Origin: Aquibium microcysteis
GTDB lineage: Bacteria; Pseudomonadota; Alphaproteobacteria; Rhizobiales; Rhizobiaceae
DNA length: 64,000 nt
Direction: 5' to 3'
NCBI RefSeq assembly: GCF_014495845.1
Contig: NZ_CP061080.1
Span: 2,345,001-2,409,000, forward strand
Position 1 is the first letter of the stretch, and every line of letters begins with the position of its first letter. Of the stretch, positions 1 through 9,698 are shown piece by piece. Position numbers and translations under genes: made by a program. The notes under the pieces are model-generated. The model made no database searches and was not told the origin of the DNA. It worked only from the letters and a program-made list of their open reading frames with translations.

Positions 1-325
1 CGGGCCGCAGGCCCGTCCGCCACCCCGCGAAGCGGGGGGGAGGTGGCTCGGGCGCAGCCCGAGACGGAGGGGGGGCAGCGCGCTCGCAGGCAAACCCACC
101 ACGGCACGGAGCGGCGGCAAAGCTGTCGCGCTCGCGCAGATGTCAGGAAGGACGAGGCGCCGCCGCCGGGCGCCAGCCCCCGCAATGACGAACGGTCCCC
201 CCCACTGCGTGGGGCGGAGGACGCGCGCCGGGCCGCAGGCCCGTCCGCCACCCCGCGAAGCGGGGAGGAGGTGGCTCGGGCGAAGCCCGAGACGGAGGGG
301 GGGACCTCGCCGAGCGCCACCCTCC
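1..325. repeat. GC-rich dispersed repeat modules with a 228-bp-offset direct repeat
   Basis: No gene is supported here. A block of about 75 bp at 1-77 recurs almost exactly at 229-304. It carries a CCCCGCGAAGCGGGG palindrome followed by a GGCTCGGGC...GCCCGAG palindrome. The same type of palindrome-rich module recurs at 14.4-15.7, 30.2-30.9 and 38.9-40.2 kb. The long frames that cross it are explained by high GC and lack of stops. Confidence 0.75.
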
Positions 326-412
326 GACAGGACGAGCACCTCGAACACCCTAGCCCCGCTCCGCCGCCTGCGCGTCGATGATGCCGCGCACCGTGGCCAC
401 CAGATCGCCCTC
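326..412 (-). pseudogene. duplicated 3' fragment of hisS
   Basis: Read on the minus strand, this segment encodes [19 protein letters not shown] and a stop, nearly the same as the true end of HisS 303 bp away. The 47 bp covering the stop codon and the downstream spacer (326-372) are identical to 629-675, while the coding part beyond them has diverged to about 85 percent. No start codon or upstream HisS sequence is present, so it is a non-functional remnant. It could come from a tandem duplication followed by deletion, or from recombination with a second hisS-like allele. Confidence 0.8.
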
Positions 413-652
413 GGCGAGGACGCCAGACCCGAACGCAGATGCCGCGCTCCGTCGCGCCCCCCTCTGCCTGCCGGCATCTCCCCCACGAGGGGGGAGATCA
501 CTCTCTCCGCCAACCTCGCCAATCGCCAGCGTTGCAAGACGAGCGCAGAGGCTCGAACCGCCGATCTCCCCCCTTGTGGGGGAGATGCCCGGCAGGGCAG
601 AGGGGGGCGCGACAAAGCACCAACCCCGGACAGGACGAGCACCTCGAACACC
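413..652. repeat. spacer with inverted CTCCCCC hairpin modules downstream of hisS
   Basis: Two inverted modules are visible: GATCTCCCCC...GGGGGAGAT at about 564-592, and a mirror-image module, CATCTCCCCC...GGGGGGAGAT, at about 474-500. They could fold into strong hairpins and may help end hisS transcription, but neither has a clear U-run. No coding sequence is supported. Confidence 0.5.
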
Positions 653-2227
653 CTAGCCCCGCTCCGCCGCCTGCGCCGCGATGATCCCGCGCACCGTCGC
701 CACCAGCTCGCTCTCCGGCACCTCCACCTGCGCCGGCCGGCCCTCGCGCCAGGAGGCATTGTCGGTGATCTTTTCGGCCATCCGCGCGCCCTCGACGAGG
801 TCCTTGACCTGCACGACGCCCTTGGCGCGCTCGTCGCCGCCCTGGATCACCACGCAAGGGGCGCCGCGCCGGTCGGCATACTTCATCTGCGGCTTCATGC
901 CCGAGCCGCCGAGATACATCTCGGCGCGGATGCCGGCGGCGCGAAGCTCGCCCACCATCTTCTGGTAGCGGCCGAGGCTCTCGGTATCCCGATCCATCAC
1001 CAGCACCACCACCGGGCCGGGCATTTCGGCCGTCTGCAGCTTGCCGAGGTTCTTCAGCGCCGTCATCAGCCGCGACACGCCGATCGAAAACCCCGTCGCC
1101 GGCACCGGCTCGCCGCGGAAGCGCGACACCAGCCCGTCATACCGCCCGCCGCCGCCGACCGACCCGAACCGCACGATCTGCCCGTCCTCGTTGGGAATCT
1201 CGGCCAGAAGTTCGGCCTCGTAGACCGGGCCGGTGTAGTATTCGAGGCCGCGGACGACGGAGGGGTCGATGCGAATGCGGTCGCGGAGGTACCCGGAGCG
1301 AACGCAGAGGCTTTGTATGTCCGCTAGTTCCTTGTCCCCTTCGATGAAGGTATTGTTCTCGAGAACAGAAAAGCGACTAAAAATCGGAAGCCCCCAATTC
1401 AGCAGCGGTCCAGTTCCCTCTTTGGATAACCGCTCTCGCTCCTTCAGCCGGTCCTCGGTCGGATCAGCGTTTACCGCAGCCGTAGGTCTTGTCATCGCCA
1501 AGACCACGTCGATTTGCTCCCGATCCAGCCCTGCGCCCTTGGTAAAGTCCCCAACGCCTATCTCGCCGCCGTCCCACCGCCCTTCGCCGAGCAGCTTTTC
1601 AATCTCTCGACGGGGGAATTTGTCGGCCTTGTCGATAGCTCTCAACACAGCCAGCTTCTGGCTAGAATCGACAATGCCAATACCCTCCAGCACGCCGTCC
1701 AGCACCTTGCGGTTGTTCACCCGGATCACATAGTCCCCGCGCGCGATCCCCAGCGCCTCCATCACGTCGGCCATCATCATCGCCATCTCGGCGTCGGCGG
1801 CGACGCCCGGCGTGCCGACCGTGTCGGCGTCGAACTGCATGAACTGGCGGAAGCGGCCCGGGCCCGGCTTCTCGTTGCGGAACACCCAGCCCTGGCGGTA
1901 GCTGCGGAACGGCTTCGGCAGCTTCTCGAAATTCTCCGCCACGTAGCGGGCGAGCGGCGCGGTCAGGTCGTAGCGCAGCGACAGCCACTGCTCGTCGTCG
2001 TCCTGGAAGGAGAACACGCCCTCGTTCGGCCGGTCCTGGTCGGGGAGGAATTTTCCGAGCGCGTCGGTGTATTCGATCATCGGCTGCTCGACCGGCTCGA
2101 AGCCGTAGAGTTCGTAGACGGCGCGGATCTTCGCGCACATCTCGTCCACGGCGCGGATGTCGGCCGCCTGCCGGTCGACGAAGCCGCGCGGCATGCGCGC
2201 TTTCATCTTCTCGCTCTTTCCGGTCAT
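653..2227 (-). CDS. hisS: histidyl-tRNA synthetase
   Basis: Cytoplasmic class II aminoacyl-tRNA synthetase that charges tRNA-His. The N-terminus contains the [17 protein letters not shown] segment typical of alphaproteobacterial HisRS. Class II motif 2 is seen in [20 protein letters not shown] (the Arg-rich loop binding ATP), and the HisRS signature [12 protein letters not shown] follows. A C-terminal anticodon-binding fold ends in [15 protein letters not shown]. The frame is open to 2278, but the start at 2227 ([15 protein letters not shown]) fits the length of homologues better; M25 at 2206 is also possible. The tRNA partner lies at 45641-45717 in this same window. The 3' end is partly duplicated downstream at 326-412. 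No hisZ or hisG is visible before the left edge. Confidence 0.95.
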   Translation of the reverse strand: MTGKSEKMKARMPRGFVDRQAADIRAVDEMCAKIRAVYELYGFEPVEQPMIEYTDALGKFLPDQDRPNEGVFSFQDDDEQWLSLRYDLTAPLARYVAENFEKLPKPFRSYRQGWVFRNEKPGPGRFRQFMQFDADTVGTPGVAADAEMAMMMADVMEALGIARGDYVIRVNNRKVLDGVLEGIGIVDSSQKLAVLRAIDKADKFPRREIEKLLGEGRWDGGEIGVGDFTKGAGLDREQIDVVLAMTRPTAAVNADPTEDRLKERERLSKEGTGPLLNWGLPIFSRFSVLENNTFIEGDKELADIQSLCVRSGYLRDRIRIDPSVVRGLEYYTGPVYEAELLAEIPNEDGQIVRFGSVGGGGRYDGLVSRFRGEPVPATGFSIGVSRLMTALKNLGKLQTAEMPGPVVVLVMDRDTESLGRYQKMVGELRAAGIRAEMYLGGSGMKPQMKYADRRGAPCVVIQGGDERAKGVVQVKDLVEGARMAEKITDNASWREGRPAQVEVPESELVATVRGIIAAQAAERG

Positions 2228-2517
2228 TTCCGTCGCATTTCCGGCCGGTTCGCGGTTGCCCCCGGCCCTGGAGAACAATCCTGCGCGCGTTTAGCCGATG
2301 GGGCCGGAAGCGGCAAGGGTTGGCGGCGGAGGTGAGGCTCCCGGCAACAGGTGCCGGGGGCCGGCCGCCTGCCCCGAAGCCGCCCGGATCGCGCCCAAAT
2401 TGCGCCCAGCCGCCCGAACATCTTCCGCGGCATGTGAAATTCTTCGCCGCGCCGGCCGCGGCCGAAGACTAGGCATGGCTTCGAAAGGAACGGGACAAGG
2501 GTCCCGGCAAGACGCAG

Positions 2518-2727
2518 ATGGACACGATGAGCCACGACACCCCCTCCCGGCCTCGGACCGGCGGCCTCAGGCCCGCCCGCGGCGGCGATGACGTCCGCAG
2601 CAGCAGCTCCGAAGGCGCCATGCGCGGCGCCACCATGACGCTGGTGATCGCGCTCTATCCGCTCGTCGGCTCGGTCACCGTGGTGATCGCCGCGCTGCTC
2701 CTCGCCGGCGGAGCGCTCGCGGGATGA
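2518..2727 (+). CDS. small predicted membrane protein (hypothetical)
   Basis: Frame of up to 69 codons whose C-terminal half (TLVIALYPLVGSVTVVIAALLLAGGAL) forms one clear transmembrane segment. The Ser/Arg-rich N-terminus looks less protein-like, so the real start may be an internal ATG near 2620. Its TGA overlaps the ATG of the next small ORF (ATGA, 2724-2727), which supports both being translated. I do not recognise a family. Third positions are G/C-rich like neighbouring genes, but that is weak evidence at this length. Confidence 0.4.
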   Translation: MDTMSHDTPSRPRTGGLRPARGGDDVRSSSSEGAMRGATMTLVIALYPLVGSVTVVIAALLLAGGALAG

Positions 2728-2909
2728 GCGGCATGGACGACCGCCGCGGCCGCCCGCACGACCTGCCCGCGGAAGGCGCAGGCCTTCGCGCGGCCATCGC
2801 GGTGGCCGTCTTCACCCTGCTCGCCGCCGCACTGCTGCTCGGCTTCGGCGGATGGGAGCCCGAACTCTGCAGCGCCCTGCGCGCCGGCTATCCGCTCTGC
2901 GCATTGTAG
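2724..2909 (+). CDS. small predicted membrane protein (hypothetical)
   Basis: 61 codons, with a polar N-terminus (DDRRGRPHDLPAEGAG) and then a single hydrophobic helix AAIAVAVFTLLAAALLLGF. The C-terminal tail carries two cysteines (ELCSALRAGYPLCAL) that could form a disulfide if exported. It starts by ATGA overlap with the previous ORF. A 28-bp palindrome lies just downstream (2916-2943), before the chemotaxis gene. No family is recognised and function is unknown. Confidence 0.42.
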   Translation: MSGMDDRRGRPHDLPAEGAGLRAAIAVAVFTLLAAALLLGFGGWEPELCSALRAGYPLCAL

Positions 2910-2915
2910 CGCAGC

Positions 2916-2943
2916 CGTTAAGATTGAAGGCAAAATCTTAACG
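2916..2943. promoter_or_regulatory. perfect 10+8+10 bp palindrome upstream of the chemoreceptor gene
   Basis: CGTTAAGATT and AATCTTAACG are exact reverse complements separated by 8 nt, in an AT-rich island within GC-rich DNA. It sits 80 bp before the chemoreceptor start. It could be an operator, or a stem-loop ending the small-ORF transcript, but no U-run follows on either strand. Confidence 0.6.
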
Positions 2944-3023
2944 CACGTCATCCAATGATTTGAAGGGCAACCTTCCTTCGGTTCCGCGCTCGTCGGGACC
3001 AGCTTCGTCATTCGGGGGACGAG

Positions 3024-5300
3024 ATGACTTTCCGTGCGATTTCCATTCGCAGCACGCTGTATGGCCTCGCCATCCTGCCGCTCGCCATCATCGCGCTGCT
3101 GGGCGGATATCTGGCCTGGACGTCCTACCGGGAGTACGCGGACCTGCGGCAGGCCATGCCGGTCAAGGATCTGGCAGAGGCAGGGTCGCAGCTCGCGCTG
3201 GCACTCCCCGCCGAGGCGCTCGCAGACGAGAAGACACGGGCCGCCGCGCGGACGCGCACCGACCAGGTGTTAAGGCAGGTGCTCGACGCGCATGCGGCGC
3301 TGCTGGCGAGCGGCCAGAAGGACCCGGTGATCGAGGAGACCATGGCGGTCATCCGCGACGGCATCGCCAAGGTCGGTCCGCACCGCGTCCGCATCGACGA
3401 AGGCAAGGCCGCCTTCAACGAGTCGCTCTACATCCTGCAGCCGGTCTCGGCCGCCGGCCTCAAGCTGATGGACCGCGCCGGCGCCGTCATTTCCGACCTC
3501 GCCATCGCCCGCTTCGTCTCCGGCTTCCACGCGCTGATGCAGACCAACGACGCGGCGCTGATCGAGAACAACCTCGGCATCACCTTCCTGAGCGGCGAAA
3601 CGCTTCCAGCGCCCGCCTTCGCCTACATGATCCATGCGCGCAGCCTGACGGAGATCCACCGCCCGGCCCTGATGGACCTCCTCCCCGCCGGCATCACCCG
3701 GGGAATCCGCTCCTTCGAAGCCGGGCCCGGCGGCGGGACCCTGAAGGCGGCCCGCCAGGACGTCTTCCGCAACGACCAGGCCGCGCGGACGTCGGCCGTC
3801 ACGCTCGAAGAGTGGACCAGGGCCAAGCAGGAACAGTATCCGGTCCTGCGCGCCGCGATCGGGCAGACGGCCGATGCTCTGGAAAGCCTCGCTCTCACCC
3901 GCCTCGCCGACGCGCGTTCGTCCTACCTCTTCTATGTCGCGCTCACCGCGACGGTGGTCCTGCTGGTGTCGGCGCTCTGCGTCCTGGCCGTCCGCAGCAT
4001 CGGCACGTCCATCCGCGGCATCGCCGGCCGCATGCAGGCCCTCGCCGAAGGCGACGTCGAGACGGTGATTCCGCTGCGCGACCGCCGCGACGAGATCGGC
4101 GAGATGGCGCGGTCGGTGGAGATCTTCCGCGAGGCGGCGCTGCGCAACCGTCGGCTCGAAGCCGAAAACGCGCGCCAGCGCGAGGCGGCCGACCGCGAGC
4201 GTCAGGCCATGCAGGCGAGAGCCGAGGCCGATGCCGAGCAACGCCTCAACCAGGCGACCGGCTCGCTGGCGGCGAGCCTGAGACGTCTGGCCGCCGGCGA
4301 TCTCGGATGCGACATCGAGGAGCGCTTCGCCGAGCGCTTCGAGCCGCTGCGCAACGACTTCAACACCTCGATACGCCAGCTGCGCACCGCCATGGCGGAG
4401 GCTGTGCGCTCGGCCGCCGTGGTCGGCAGCGGCTCCAGCGAGATCTCGCAGGCATCGAGCAACCTCGCCCGCCGCACCGAACAGCAGGCGGCCGCGCTGG
4501 AAGAGACCGCCGCGGCGCTCGACCAGGTCACGGCCAACGTCACCGCCACCTCGCGCCGCACCGCAGAGGCGCGCGACCTCGTCCGCTCGACCCGCGACAG
4601 GGCCGAACAGTCGAGCGCGGTCGTCCGCAACGCCGTCGGCGCCATGGAGCGCATCGACCAGTCGGCGCGCCAGATCACCCAGATCATCGGCGTGATCGAC
4701 GAGATCGCCTTCCAGACCAACCTGCTCGCGCTCAATGCGGGGGTCGAAGCCGCACGTGCCGGCGATGCCGGCCGCGGCTTCGCCGTGGTCGCTCAGGAGG
4801 TCCGCGCGCTCGCCCAGCGCTCGGCCGAGGCCGCCAAGGAGATCAAGGGCCTGATCGCGAATTCGGAACGCACCGTCGGCGAAGGCGTCCAGCTCGTCAC
4901 CGACGCCGGCGGCAGCATCTCGGCGATCGAGGAACTGATGCGGTCGATCGACGCCCACATGGACGCCATCGCGGCGGCAGCGGCGGACCAGTCCAACAGC
5001 CTCGGCGAAGTCAACATCGCCATGAACGACATGGACAAGAACACCCAGCAGAACGCCGCCATGGTGCAGCAGGTGAGCGCGTCGGGCGACGAACTGCGTC
5101 TGGAGAGCGCGCGGCTGGCCGAGATGCTCGGCCGCTTCCGCACCGGTGCGGAAGCGGGAGACCTGCGCCAGGCCGGTCAGGCCATGCGGGCACCCTCTCC
5201 CCGGCCGGCGCAACGCCAGGCCGCCGCACGCTCCGGCCGTCCCGCCACGACCGGCAACCTCGCCCTCGCCCGGCAGGACGAGTCCTGGGAAGAGTTCTGA
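3024..5300 (+). CDS. methyl-accepting chemotaxis protein
   Basis: Inner-membrane chemoreceptor of 758 aa that should signal to CheW/CheA. TM1 is at about residues 12-33 ([20 protein letters not shown]), followed by a helical periplasmic sensor region, TM2 at about 305-327 and a HAMP linker (about 328-380). A coiled coil follows, then the cytoplasmic signalling hairpin whose tip contains [21 protein letters not shown] near 558-578. The C-terminus DESWEEF carries an xWxxF pentapeptide of the kind that tethers CheR/CheB, so the receptor is probably adaptively methylated. The ligand is unknown. No che genes are nearby, so it is an orphan receptor locus. A perfect palindrome lies 80 bp upstream. 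Confidence 0.94.
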   Translation: MTFRAISIRSTLYGLAILPLAIIALLGGYLAWTSYREYADLRQAMPVKDLAEAGSQLALALPAEALADEKTRAAARTRTDQVLRQVLDAHAALLASGQKDPVIEETMAVIRDGIAKVGPHRVRIDEGKAAFNESLYILQPVSAAGLKLMDRAGAVISDLAIARFVSGFHALMQTNDAALIENNLGITFLSGETLPAPAFAYMIHARSLTEIHRPALMDLLPAGITRGIRSFEAGPGGGTLKAARQDVFRNDQAARTSAVTLEEWTRAKQEQYPVLRAAIGQTADALESLALTRLADARSSYLFYVALTATVVLLVSALCVLAVRSIGTSIRGIAGRMQALAEGDVETVIPLRDRRDEIGEMARSVEIFREAALRNRRLEAENARQREAADRERQAMQARAEADAEQRLNQATGSLAASLRRLAAGDLGCDIEERFAERFEPLRNDFNTSIRQLRTAMAEAVRSAAVVGSGSSEISQASSNLARRTEQQAAALEETAAALDQVTANVTATSRRTAEARDLVRSTRDRAEQSSAVVRNAVGAMERIDQSARQITQIIGVIDEIAFQTNLLALNAGVEAARAGDAGRGFAVVAQEVRALAQRSAEAAKEIKGLIANSERTVGEGVQLVTDAGGSISAIEELMRSIDAHMDAIAAAAADQSNSLGEVNIAMNDMDKNTQQNAAMVQQVSASGDELRLESARLAEMLGRFRTGAEAGDLRQAGQAMRAPSPRPAQRQAAARSGRPATTGNLALARQDESWEEF

Positions 5301-5393
5301 TGGCCTTGCAGCGGACGGAAGGACTCTGTCGCGAGGCTCCCGTTGTCGACCGCGGGCGCGGAAACGTGCCTGCGCGCATGCCGACCTCGGGTG

Positions 5394-6032
5394 TCAGCGC
5401 GGCCGGCTGAAACGCAGCCGCTCGGCCTCGACGCCCGCGCGGCAGGCGCAGCCCTCGATGTGGTCGTTCACCAGCCCCATCGCCTGCATGAAGGCGTAGA
5501 TCGTCGTCGGCCCGACGAAGCTCCAGCCGCGCTTCTTCAGCTCCCTGGAGATGCGCGTCGACACCTCCGTCTTCGGATTGGCGGTGAGTGTCGGATAGTC
5601 CACCCGCTCCGGCCGCTGATGCGGCTGCGGCTCGAAGCGCCAGAACCAGGCCGCCAGCGAACCGAACTCGTCTGCCATCTCCCGGGCGCGCCTGGCATTG
5701 TTGATGGTGGAGACGATCTTGCCGCGGTGGCGCACGATGCCGGCATTTCCGAGCAGCCGTTCGACGTCGCCGTCCCCGAAAGCCGCGACGCGCTCGAACT
5801 CGAAGTTCGCGAAGGCCTCGCGAAAATTCTCGCGCTTCTTCAGGATGGTCAGCCAGGACAGTCCCGACTGGAAGCCTTCCAGGCAGATCTTCTCGAACAG
5901 GCGCCGGTCGTCGGCCACGGGCCGGCCCCATTCCTGGTCGTGATAGTGCCGGTAGAGCGGATCGTCGCCCGCCCAGAAGCAGCGTGTCACACCGTCGTCG
6001 CCGGCCGTCAGCCCCGTCTTTTCCCCGCTCAT
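5394..6032 (-). CDS. tag: DNA-3-methyladenine glycosylase I
   Basis: Base-excision repair enzyme that removes 3-methyladenine from alkylated DNA. The 212-aa protein has the TAG zinc-site residues: the N-terminal TRCFWA cysteine, YHDQEWG histidine, and the C-terminal NDHIEGC His/Cys pair. The helix-hairpin region FEKICLEGFQSGLSWLTILKKRENFREAF is the family core, and GIVRHRGKIVSTINNA follows. Convergent with the chemoreceptor gene and transcribed alone. A TTAACCAT octamer sits just upstream on its own strand (about 6048-6055), resembling a CtrA half-site, but a single half-site is weak evidence. Confidence 0.95.
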   Translation of the reverse strand: MSGEKTGLTAGDDGVTRCFWAGDDPLYRHYHDQEWGRPVADDRRLFEKICLEGFQSGLSWLTILKKRENFREAFANFEFERVAAFGDGDVERLLGNAGIVRHRGKIVSTINNARRAREMADEFGSLAAWFWRFEPQPHQRPERVDYPTLTANPKTEVSTRISRELKKRGWSFVGPTTIYAFMQAMGLVNDHIEGCACRAGVEAERLRFSRPR

Positions 6033-6251
6033 TGTCCCTCGATGCGATGGTTAACCGTCGTCGTCCGGCCTTAAGCGGCGCTTTACCAGATTCCTGAACC
6101 GCCCGGTAACCACGGCACGATCTTTCCTGACAATCGCGCCTTCGAGACAATTCGATTCACCTTTCAGACTCCCCGGTTAACCACAATCGCCTCCGACCCG
6201 GCCGTCCAGTTCCGGCTGCCGGCATCAGGCGATGTGTGGAGTGTACGTCCG

Positions 6252-7049
6252 ATGAAGAAATCCCTTGCCCTCGCGGGCGTGGCGCTGGCCGCCGCGCTCG
6301 CCGCCCAGCCGTCCGCGGCGCAGGATCGCTACGGCCAGCGTCCGCCGCTGGTGGTCAGCCCCGACCTGACCGCGCCCTGGGTCATGCAGCTCGGTCGCGC
6401 GCCCGGCCGCCAGCTCGCCCGCCAGCCGCGCGCCGAGCAGCGCCAGGTCTACTATCCCGGTCGCGACAATGCCGCCGTCGACCGCGATGCGCTGCGCGTG
6501 ATGGACAAGCCGCGCGGCCAGCGGTCCGCGCTGCCGGCGCCCGACCGGCAGATCCGCACCGCCGCCATCCAGCGTCCGGTGCAGCCGCAGATCAACCCGA
6601 TCTACCTGCCGCAGGTCGTCGCCTATGACGGTCCCGAGAAGCCCGGCACCATCGTCATCGATACGACGAAGAACTTTCTCTACCTCGTGGAAAGCGGCGG
6701 CCAGGCCCGCCGCTACGGCGTCGGCACCGGCAAGCCGGGCTTCGAATGGTCGGGCACCCACAAGGTGACGCAGAAGCGCGAATGGCCCGACTGGCGCCCG
6801 CCGGCCGAAATGATCGCCCGCGAAAAGGCCAAGGGCCGGCACCTGCCGGTCCACATGGCGGGCGGTCCCGAGAACCCGCTCGGCGCGCGCGCGCTCTATC
6901 TCGGCTCGACGCTCTACCGCATCCACGGCACCAACCAGCCCTGGACGATCGGCCAGTCCGTCTCGTCGGGCTGCATCCGCATGCGCAACGAGGACGTGAT
7001 GGACCTCTACGAACGCGTCGGCGTCGGCACGAAGGTGATCGTGATCTGA
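6252..7049 (+). CDS. L,D-transpeptidase (YkuD family)
   Basis: Periplasmic peptidoglycan-modifying enzyme that forms 3-3 crosslinks or attaches proteins to peptidoglycan. The ATG at 6252 is chosen because it begins a signal peptide (MKKSLALAGVALAAALAAQ, cleavage near AAQ) and has GGAG 10 nt upstream; the frame is open 18 nt further. The Pro/Gln/Arg-rich linker (about 30-120) precedes the YkuD domain (about 125-265). The catalytic motif is visible as HGTNQPW followed by SVSSGCIRM, where Cys is the nucleophile. Single-gene unit ahead of the transporter gene, no specific partner nearby. Confidence 0.93.
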   Translation: MKKSLALAGVALAAALAAQPSAAQDRYGQRPPLVVSPDLTAPWVMQLGRAPGRQLARQPRAEQRQVYYPGRDNAAVDRDALRVMDKPRGQRSALPAPDRQIRTAAIQRPVQPQINPIYLPQVVAYDGPEKPGTIVIDTTKNFLYLVESGGQARRYGVGTGKPGFEWSGTHKVTQKREWPDWRPPAEMIAREKAKGRHLPVHMAGGPENPLGARALYLGSTLYRIHGTNQPWTIGQSVSSGCIRMRNEDVMDLYERVGVGTKVIVI

Positions 7050-7122
7050 TCCGGGCCGGCCCTCGGCCGGATCATGCCGGCGCCCGATCCCGGGCGCCGG
7101 AGACAGGAAGTTGGAGGACGCC

Positions 7123-8019
7123 ATGAACCCGCTCGTCACCGTTCTGATGCCGGCCGCCTTGTCGGTCATGATGTTCTCGCTCGGCCTCGGCCTCACGCTC
7201 CAGGATTTCCGCAACGTTCTGCGCAACCCGAAGGCCTTCGCCGTGGGCACGCTGGCGCAGTTCGTCATGCTGCCGCTGATGGCCTATCTGATCGCACGGA
7301 TCTTCGCGCTGTCGCCGGAGATGGCGCTCGGTCTCGTCATCCTGTCGCTCTGCCCCGGCGGCCCGACGTCGAACCTCATGACGCGCTTCGCACACGGCGA
7401 CGTGGCGCTGTCGATCTCCGTCAACGGCGTCTCGAGCTTCGCGTCCCTCTTCACCATGCCGCTGCTGGTCGCCTTCTTCGTCGGCCACTTCCTCGGCGCG
7501 GCGGCACCCGACGTCCATCTGGGGTCCCTCGGCTATTCGATGTTCCTGCTCACCACGCTGCCGGTGGCCTCGGGCATGGCGGTGCGCTTCTATCTGCCGG
7601 CCGTGGCGGGCCGTCTCGACGAACCGATGCGCAAGATCGCCTCGCTGCTCCTGATCGTGTTCGTGGCCGGAACCCTGATCAGCAATTGGACCCTGTTCGT
7701 CGCCGCGCTGCCGACGCTTGGTCCCAGCATCGTCATCCTCGGCTCCCTGTTGTTGGCGACGGCGCTCGGGCTCGCCCGCATAGCGCGCCTCGGCACCGCC
7801 CAGGCCACGGCCATTTCCATCGACACGGCCATCCAGAACGCAGCACTCGGCATCGCCATCGGCGCGCTGGTCGCGGGTCCGGAGGTCGGCGTGCCCGCCT
7901 ACAGCGTCCCGTCGGGCGTCTACGGCGTCACCATGTATCTGCTGGTCATCCCCTTCACCCTGTGGCGAAGGCGGCTCGCCGAGCGGAGCTACCCGGCGGT
8001 CGCGAGAGCCGCCGCCTGA
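7123..8019 (+). CDS. bile acid:sodium symporter (BASS) family transporter
   Basis: Integral membrane protein of 298 aa with about nine hydrophobic helices and the BASS signatures SLGLGLTLQDF near the N-terminus and LCPGGPTSNLMTRFAHGDVALS in the first discontinuous helix region. The family imports organic anions, but the bacterial substrate cannot be read from sequence. The ATG at 7123 is chosen over the in-frame TTG at 7111 because GGAGG lies 5 nt upstream. Its 3' end overlaps the convergent glcF by 31 bp. Proximity to the glycolate operon makes a small organic acid plausible, but it is on the opposite strand. Confidence 0.9.
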   Translation: MNPLVTVLMPAALSVMMFSLGLGLTLQDFRNVLRNPKAFAVGTLAQFVMLPLMAYLIARIFALSPEMALGLVILSLCPGGPTSNLMTRFAHGDVALSISVNGVSSFASLFTMPLLVAFFVGHFLGAAAPDVHLGSLGYSMFLLTTLPVASGMAVRFYLPAVAGRLDEPMRKIASLLLIVFVAGTLISNWTLFVAALPTLGPSIVILGSLLLATALGLARIARLGTAQATAISIDTAIQNAALGIAIGALVAGPEVGVPAYSVPSGVYGVTMYLLVIPFTLWRRRLAERSYPAVARAAA

Positions 8020-9317
8020 TCCGGCACGCCCTCCGGCCGCGGTCCGCCATAGGCCCAGTCGAGCAGCTCCACCGTATGCACCACCGGCATCCTCGCCGCC
8101 GAGGCGATCTGGGTGATGCAGCCGATGTTGCCGGTCGCCACGAGCGCCGCGCCCGTCGCTTCGAGGTTCTTCACCTTGCGGTCGCGCAGCGTCGCGGCGA
8201 TCTCCGGCTGCAGGATGTTGTAGGTGCCCGCCGAGCCGCAGCAGAGATGCCCCTCGCGCGGGTCCTTCACCGTGAAGCCGGCCTTCGCCAGCAGCTGCTT
8301 CGGCTGACGCGTGATCTTCTGGCCGTGCTGCATGGAACAGGCCGAGTGATAGACGAGAGTCAGGCCTCCCGGCCGCTCCGGCGCCGGCAGGTCGAGCGTG
8401 GCCAGATACTCGGTGACGTCCTTGGCCAGCGCCGAGACCCTTGCCGCCTTGTCCGCATAGGCCGGGTCGAGCCGCAGCATGAAGCCGTAATCCTTGATCG
8501 TCGTGCCGCAGCCCGACGCGGTGATGACGATGGCGTCGAGCCCGCCCCTCTCGATCTCCGCCGTCCAGGCGTCGACGTTGCGACGCGCCGACGTGAGCGC
8601 ATCCTCCTCACGACCCATGTGGTGCACCAGCGCGCCGCAGCAGCCCTCCCCCTCGGGCAGCACCACCTCGACCCCGAGCCGCGTCAAGAGCCGGATCGTC
8701 GCCTCGTTGATGCCGGGCTTCAGCACCGGCTGCGCGCAGCCTGACAGGAGCGCCACCCGCCCGCGCCGCACGCCGGCCGCCGTCCGCGTGCCGGGCTCGG
8801 CCGATGGCGACCGCGCCGGGATGGTTTCGGGCGCCAGCGCCAGCATGGCGGCGAAGGGCTTCAGCCCGATCGCGCGGAACAGCCCGGCGAAAGGCTTGCC
8901 GAACCGCGCCATGGCCAAGGCCGCGCGGAACCTTGCCGGATGCGGCAGCACGGCCGCGAGCACGCCGCGCGTCAGCCGGTCGACGAGCGGCCGCCGGTAG
9001 GTCTTCTGGATATGCGCGCGGGCATGGTCCACCAGATGCATGTAGTTCACGCCCGACGGGCAGGTCGTCATGCAGGCGAGGCAGGACAGGCAGCGGTCGA
9101 CATGCGTGACGATCTCCTCGTCCGCCGGCCGGCCGTTCTCCAGCATGTCCTTGATCAGGTAGATGCGCCCGCGCGGACTGTCGAGCTCGTTGCCGAGCGT
9201 CACGTAGGTCGGACAGGTCGCGGTGCAGAACCCGCAATGCACGCATTTGCGCAGGATCGACTCCGCCTCCGCGACGTGCGGATCGGCGAGCTGGGCGGGG
9301 GAGAAGGATGTTTGCAT
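7989..9317 (-). CDS. glcF: glycolate oxidase iron-sulfur subunit
   Basis: Third subunit of the membrane-associated glycolate oxidase, passing electrons from GlcD/GlcE to the respiratory chain. Two [4Fe-4S] ferredoxin motifs are present near the N-terminus (CVHCGFCTATCP and CLSCLACMTTCP, residues about 25-90). Two CCG-type cysteine-rich repeats follow (GEGCCGALVHHMG near 240 and HLCCGSAGTYN near 365). Length (442 aa) is normal. It is the last gene of the operon and lies 12 nt after the DUF5615 gene, so the usual glcD-glcE-glcF series is split by accessory genes. Confidence 0.95.
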   Translation of the reverse strand: MQTSFSPAQLADPHVAEAESILRKCVHCGFCTATCPTYVTLGNELDSPRGRIYLIKDMLENGRPADEEIVTHVDRCLSCLACMTTCPSGVNYMHLVDHARAHIQKTYRRPLVDRLTRGVLAAVLPHPARFRAALAMARFGKPFAGLFRAIGLKPFAAMLALAPETIPARSPSAEPGTRTAAGVRRGRVALLSGCAQPVLKPGINEATIRLLTRLGVEVVLPEGEGCCGALVHHMGREEDALTSARRNVDAWTAEIERGGLDAIVITASGCGTTIKDYGFMLRLDPAYADKAARVSALAKDVTEYLATLDLPAPERPGGLTLVYHSACSMQHGQKITRQPKQLLAKAGFTVKDPREGHLCCGSAGTYNILQPEIAATLRDRKVKNLEATGAALVATGNIGCITQIASAARMPVVHTVELLDWAYGGPRPEGVPDQAAALATAG

Positions 9318-9329
9318 GGCTTTCGGCTG

Positions 9330-9698
9330 TCATACGCCCTGAAGATGGGGCGTGGGGGTTCCCGCCACGCACCCATTGACGTCCAGAAGAACGAAATGTC
9401 CGGCAACCGGTGAAAGGAGAGCGTTTCGTATCGAATGTCCAATCGCCCGCACCTGCGGCAGCCGCGGACTGTGGAGCACCAGAACGGAAATCGCCCTGCC
9501 CTTCAGATTCCGCTGATAGGGCATCTTCCGGTCACCGGTGATCAGCCACCGGTAACCCAGTTGATCGGCTTGCCGAATGAGGTTGCCATCATCCAGACTC
9601 CTCCAAACGTCCGCAAACCGATCGACTGGAAAATCCGGGGTGGACAAGAGGTCTGCAATGTCTGCGGGAACGCCTTCGTCCACCATCGCAAATCTCAC
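9330..9698 (-). CDS. DUF5615-like PIN-fold putative toxin
   Basis: 122 codons starting at a GTG (VRFAMVDEGVPADIADLL) that overlaps the stop of the DUF433 gene as GTGA, implying translational coupling. The N-terminal MVDEGVP Asp and the later WLITGDRKMPY segment correspond to acidic positions of PIN-like nucleases. In known genomes DUF5615 proteins accompany DUF433 partners and are predicted ribonuclease toxins; activity here is inferred. The gene sits inside the glycolate oxidase operon, 12 nt before glcF. The start is set by the overlap; no ATG occurs before the motif except the one at codon 5. Confidence 0.8.
   Translation of the reverse strand: MRFAMVDEGVPADIADLLSTPDFPVDRFADVWRSLDDGNLIRQADQLGYRWLITGDRKMPYQRNLKGRAISVLVLHSPRLPQVRAIGHSIRNALLSPVAGHFVLLDVNGCVAGTPTPHLQGV

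Noticed and set aside
653..2278. Longer HisS of 541 aa starting at 2278
   Set aside because: The extra 17 residues do not resemble HisRS N-termini; the ATG at 2227 begins the conserved region.
6040..6060. CtrA regulation of tag
   Set aside because: Only one TTAACCAT-like half-site is found; not enough to claim.
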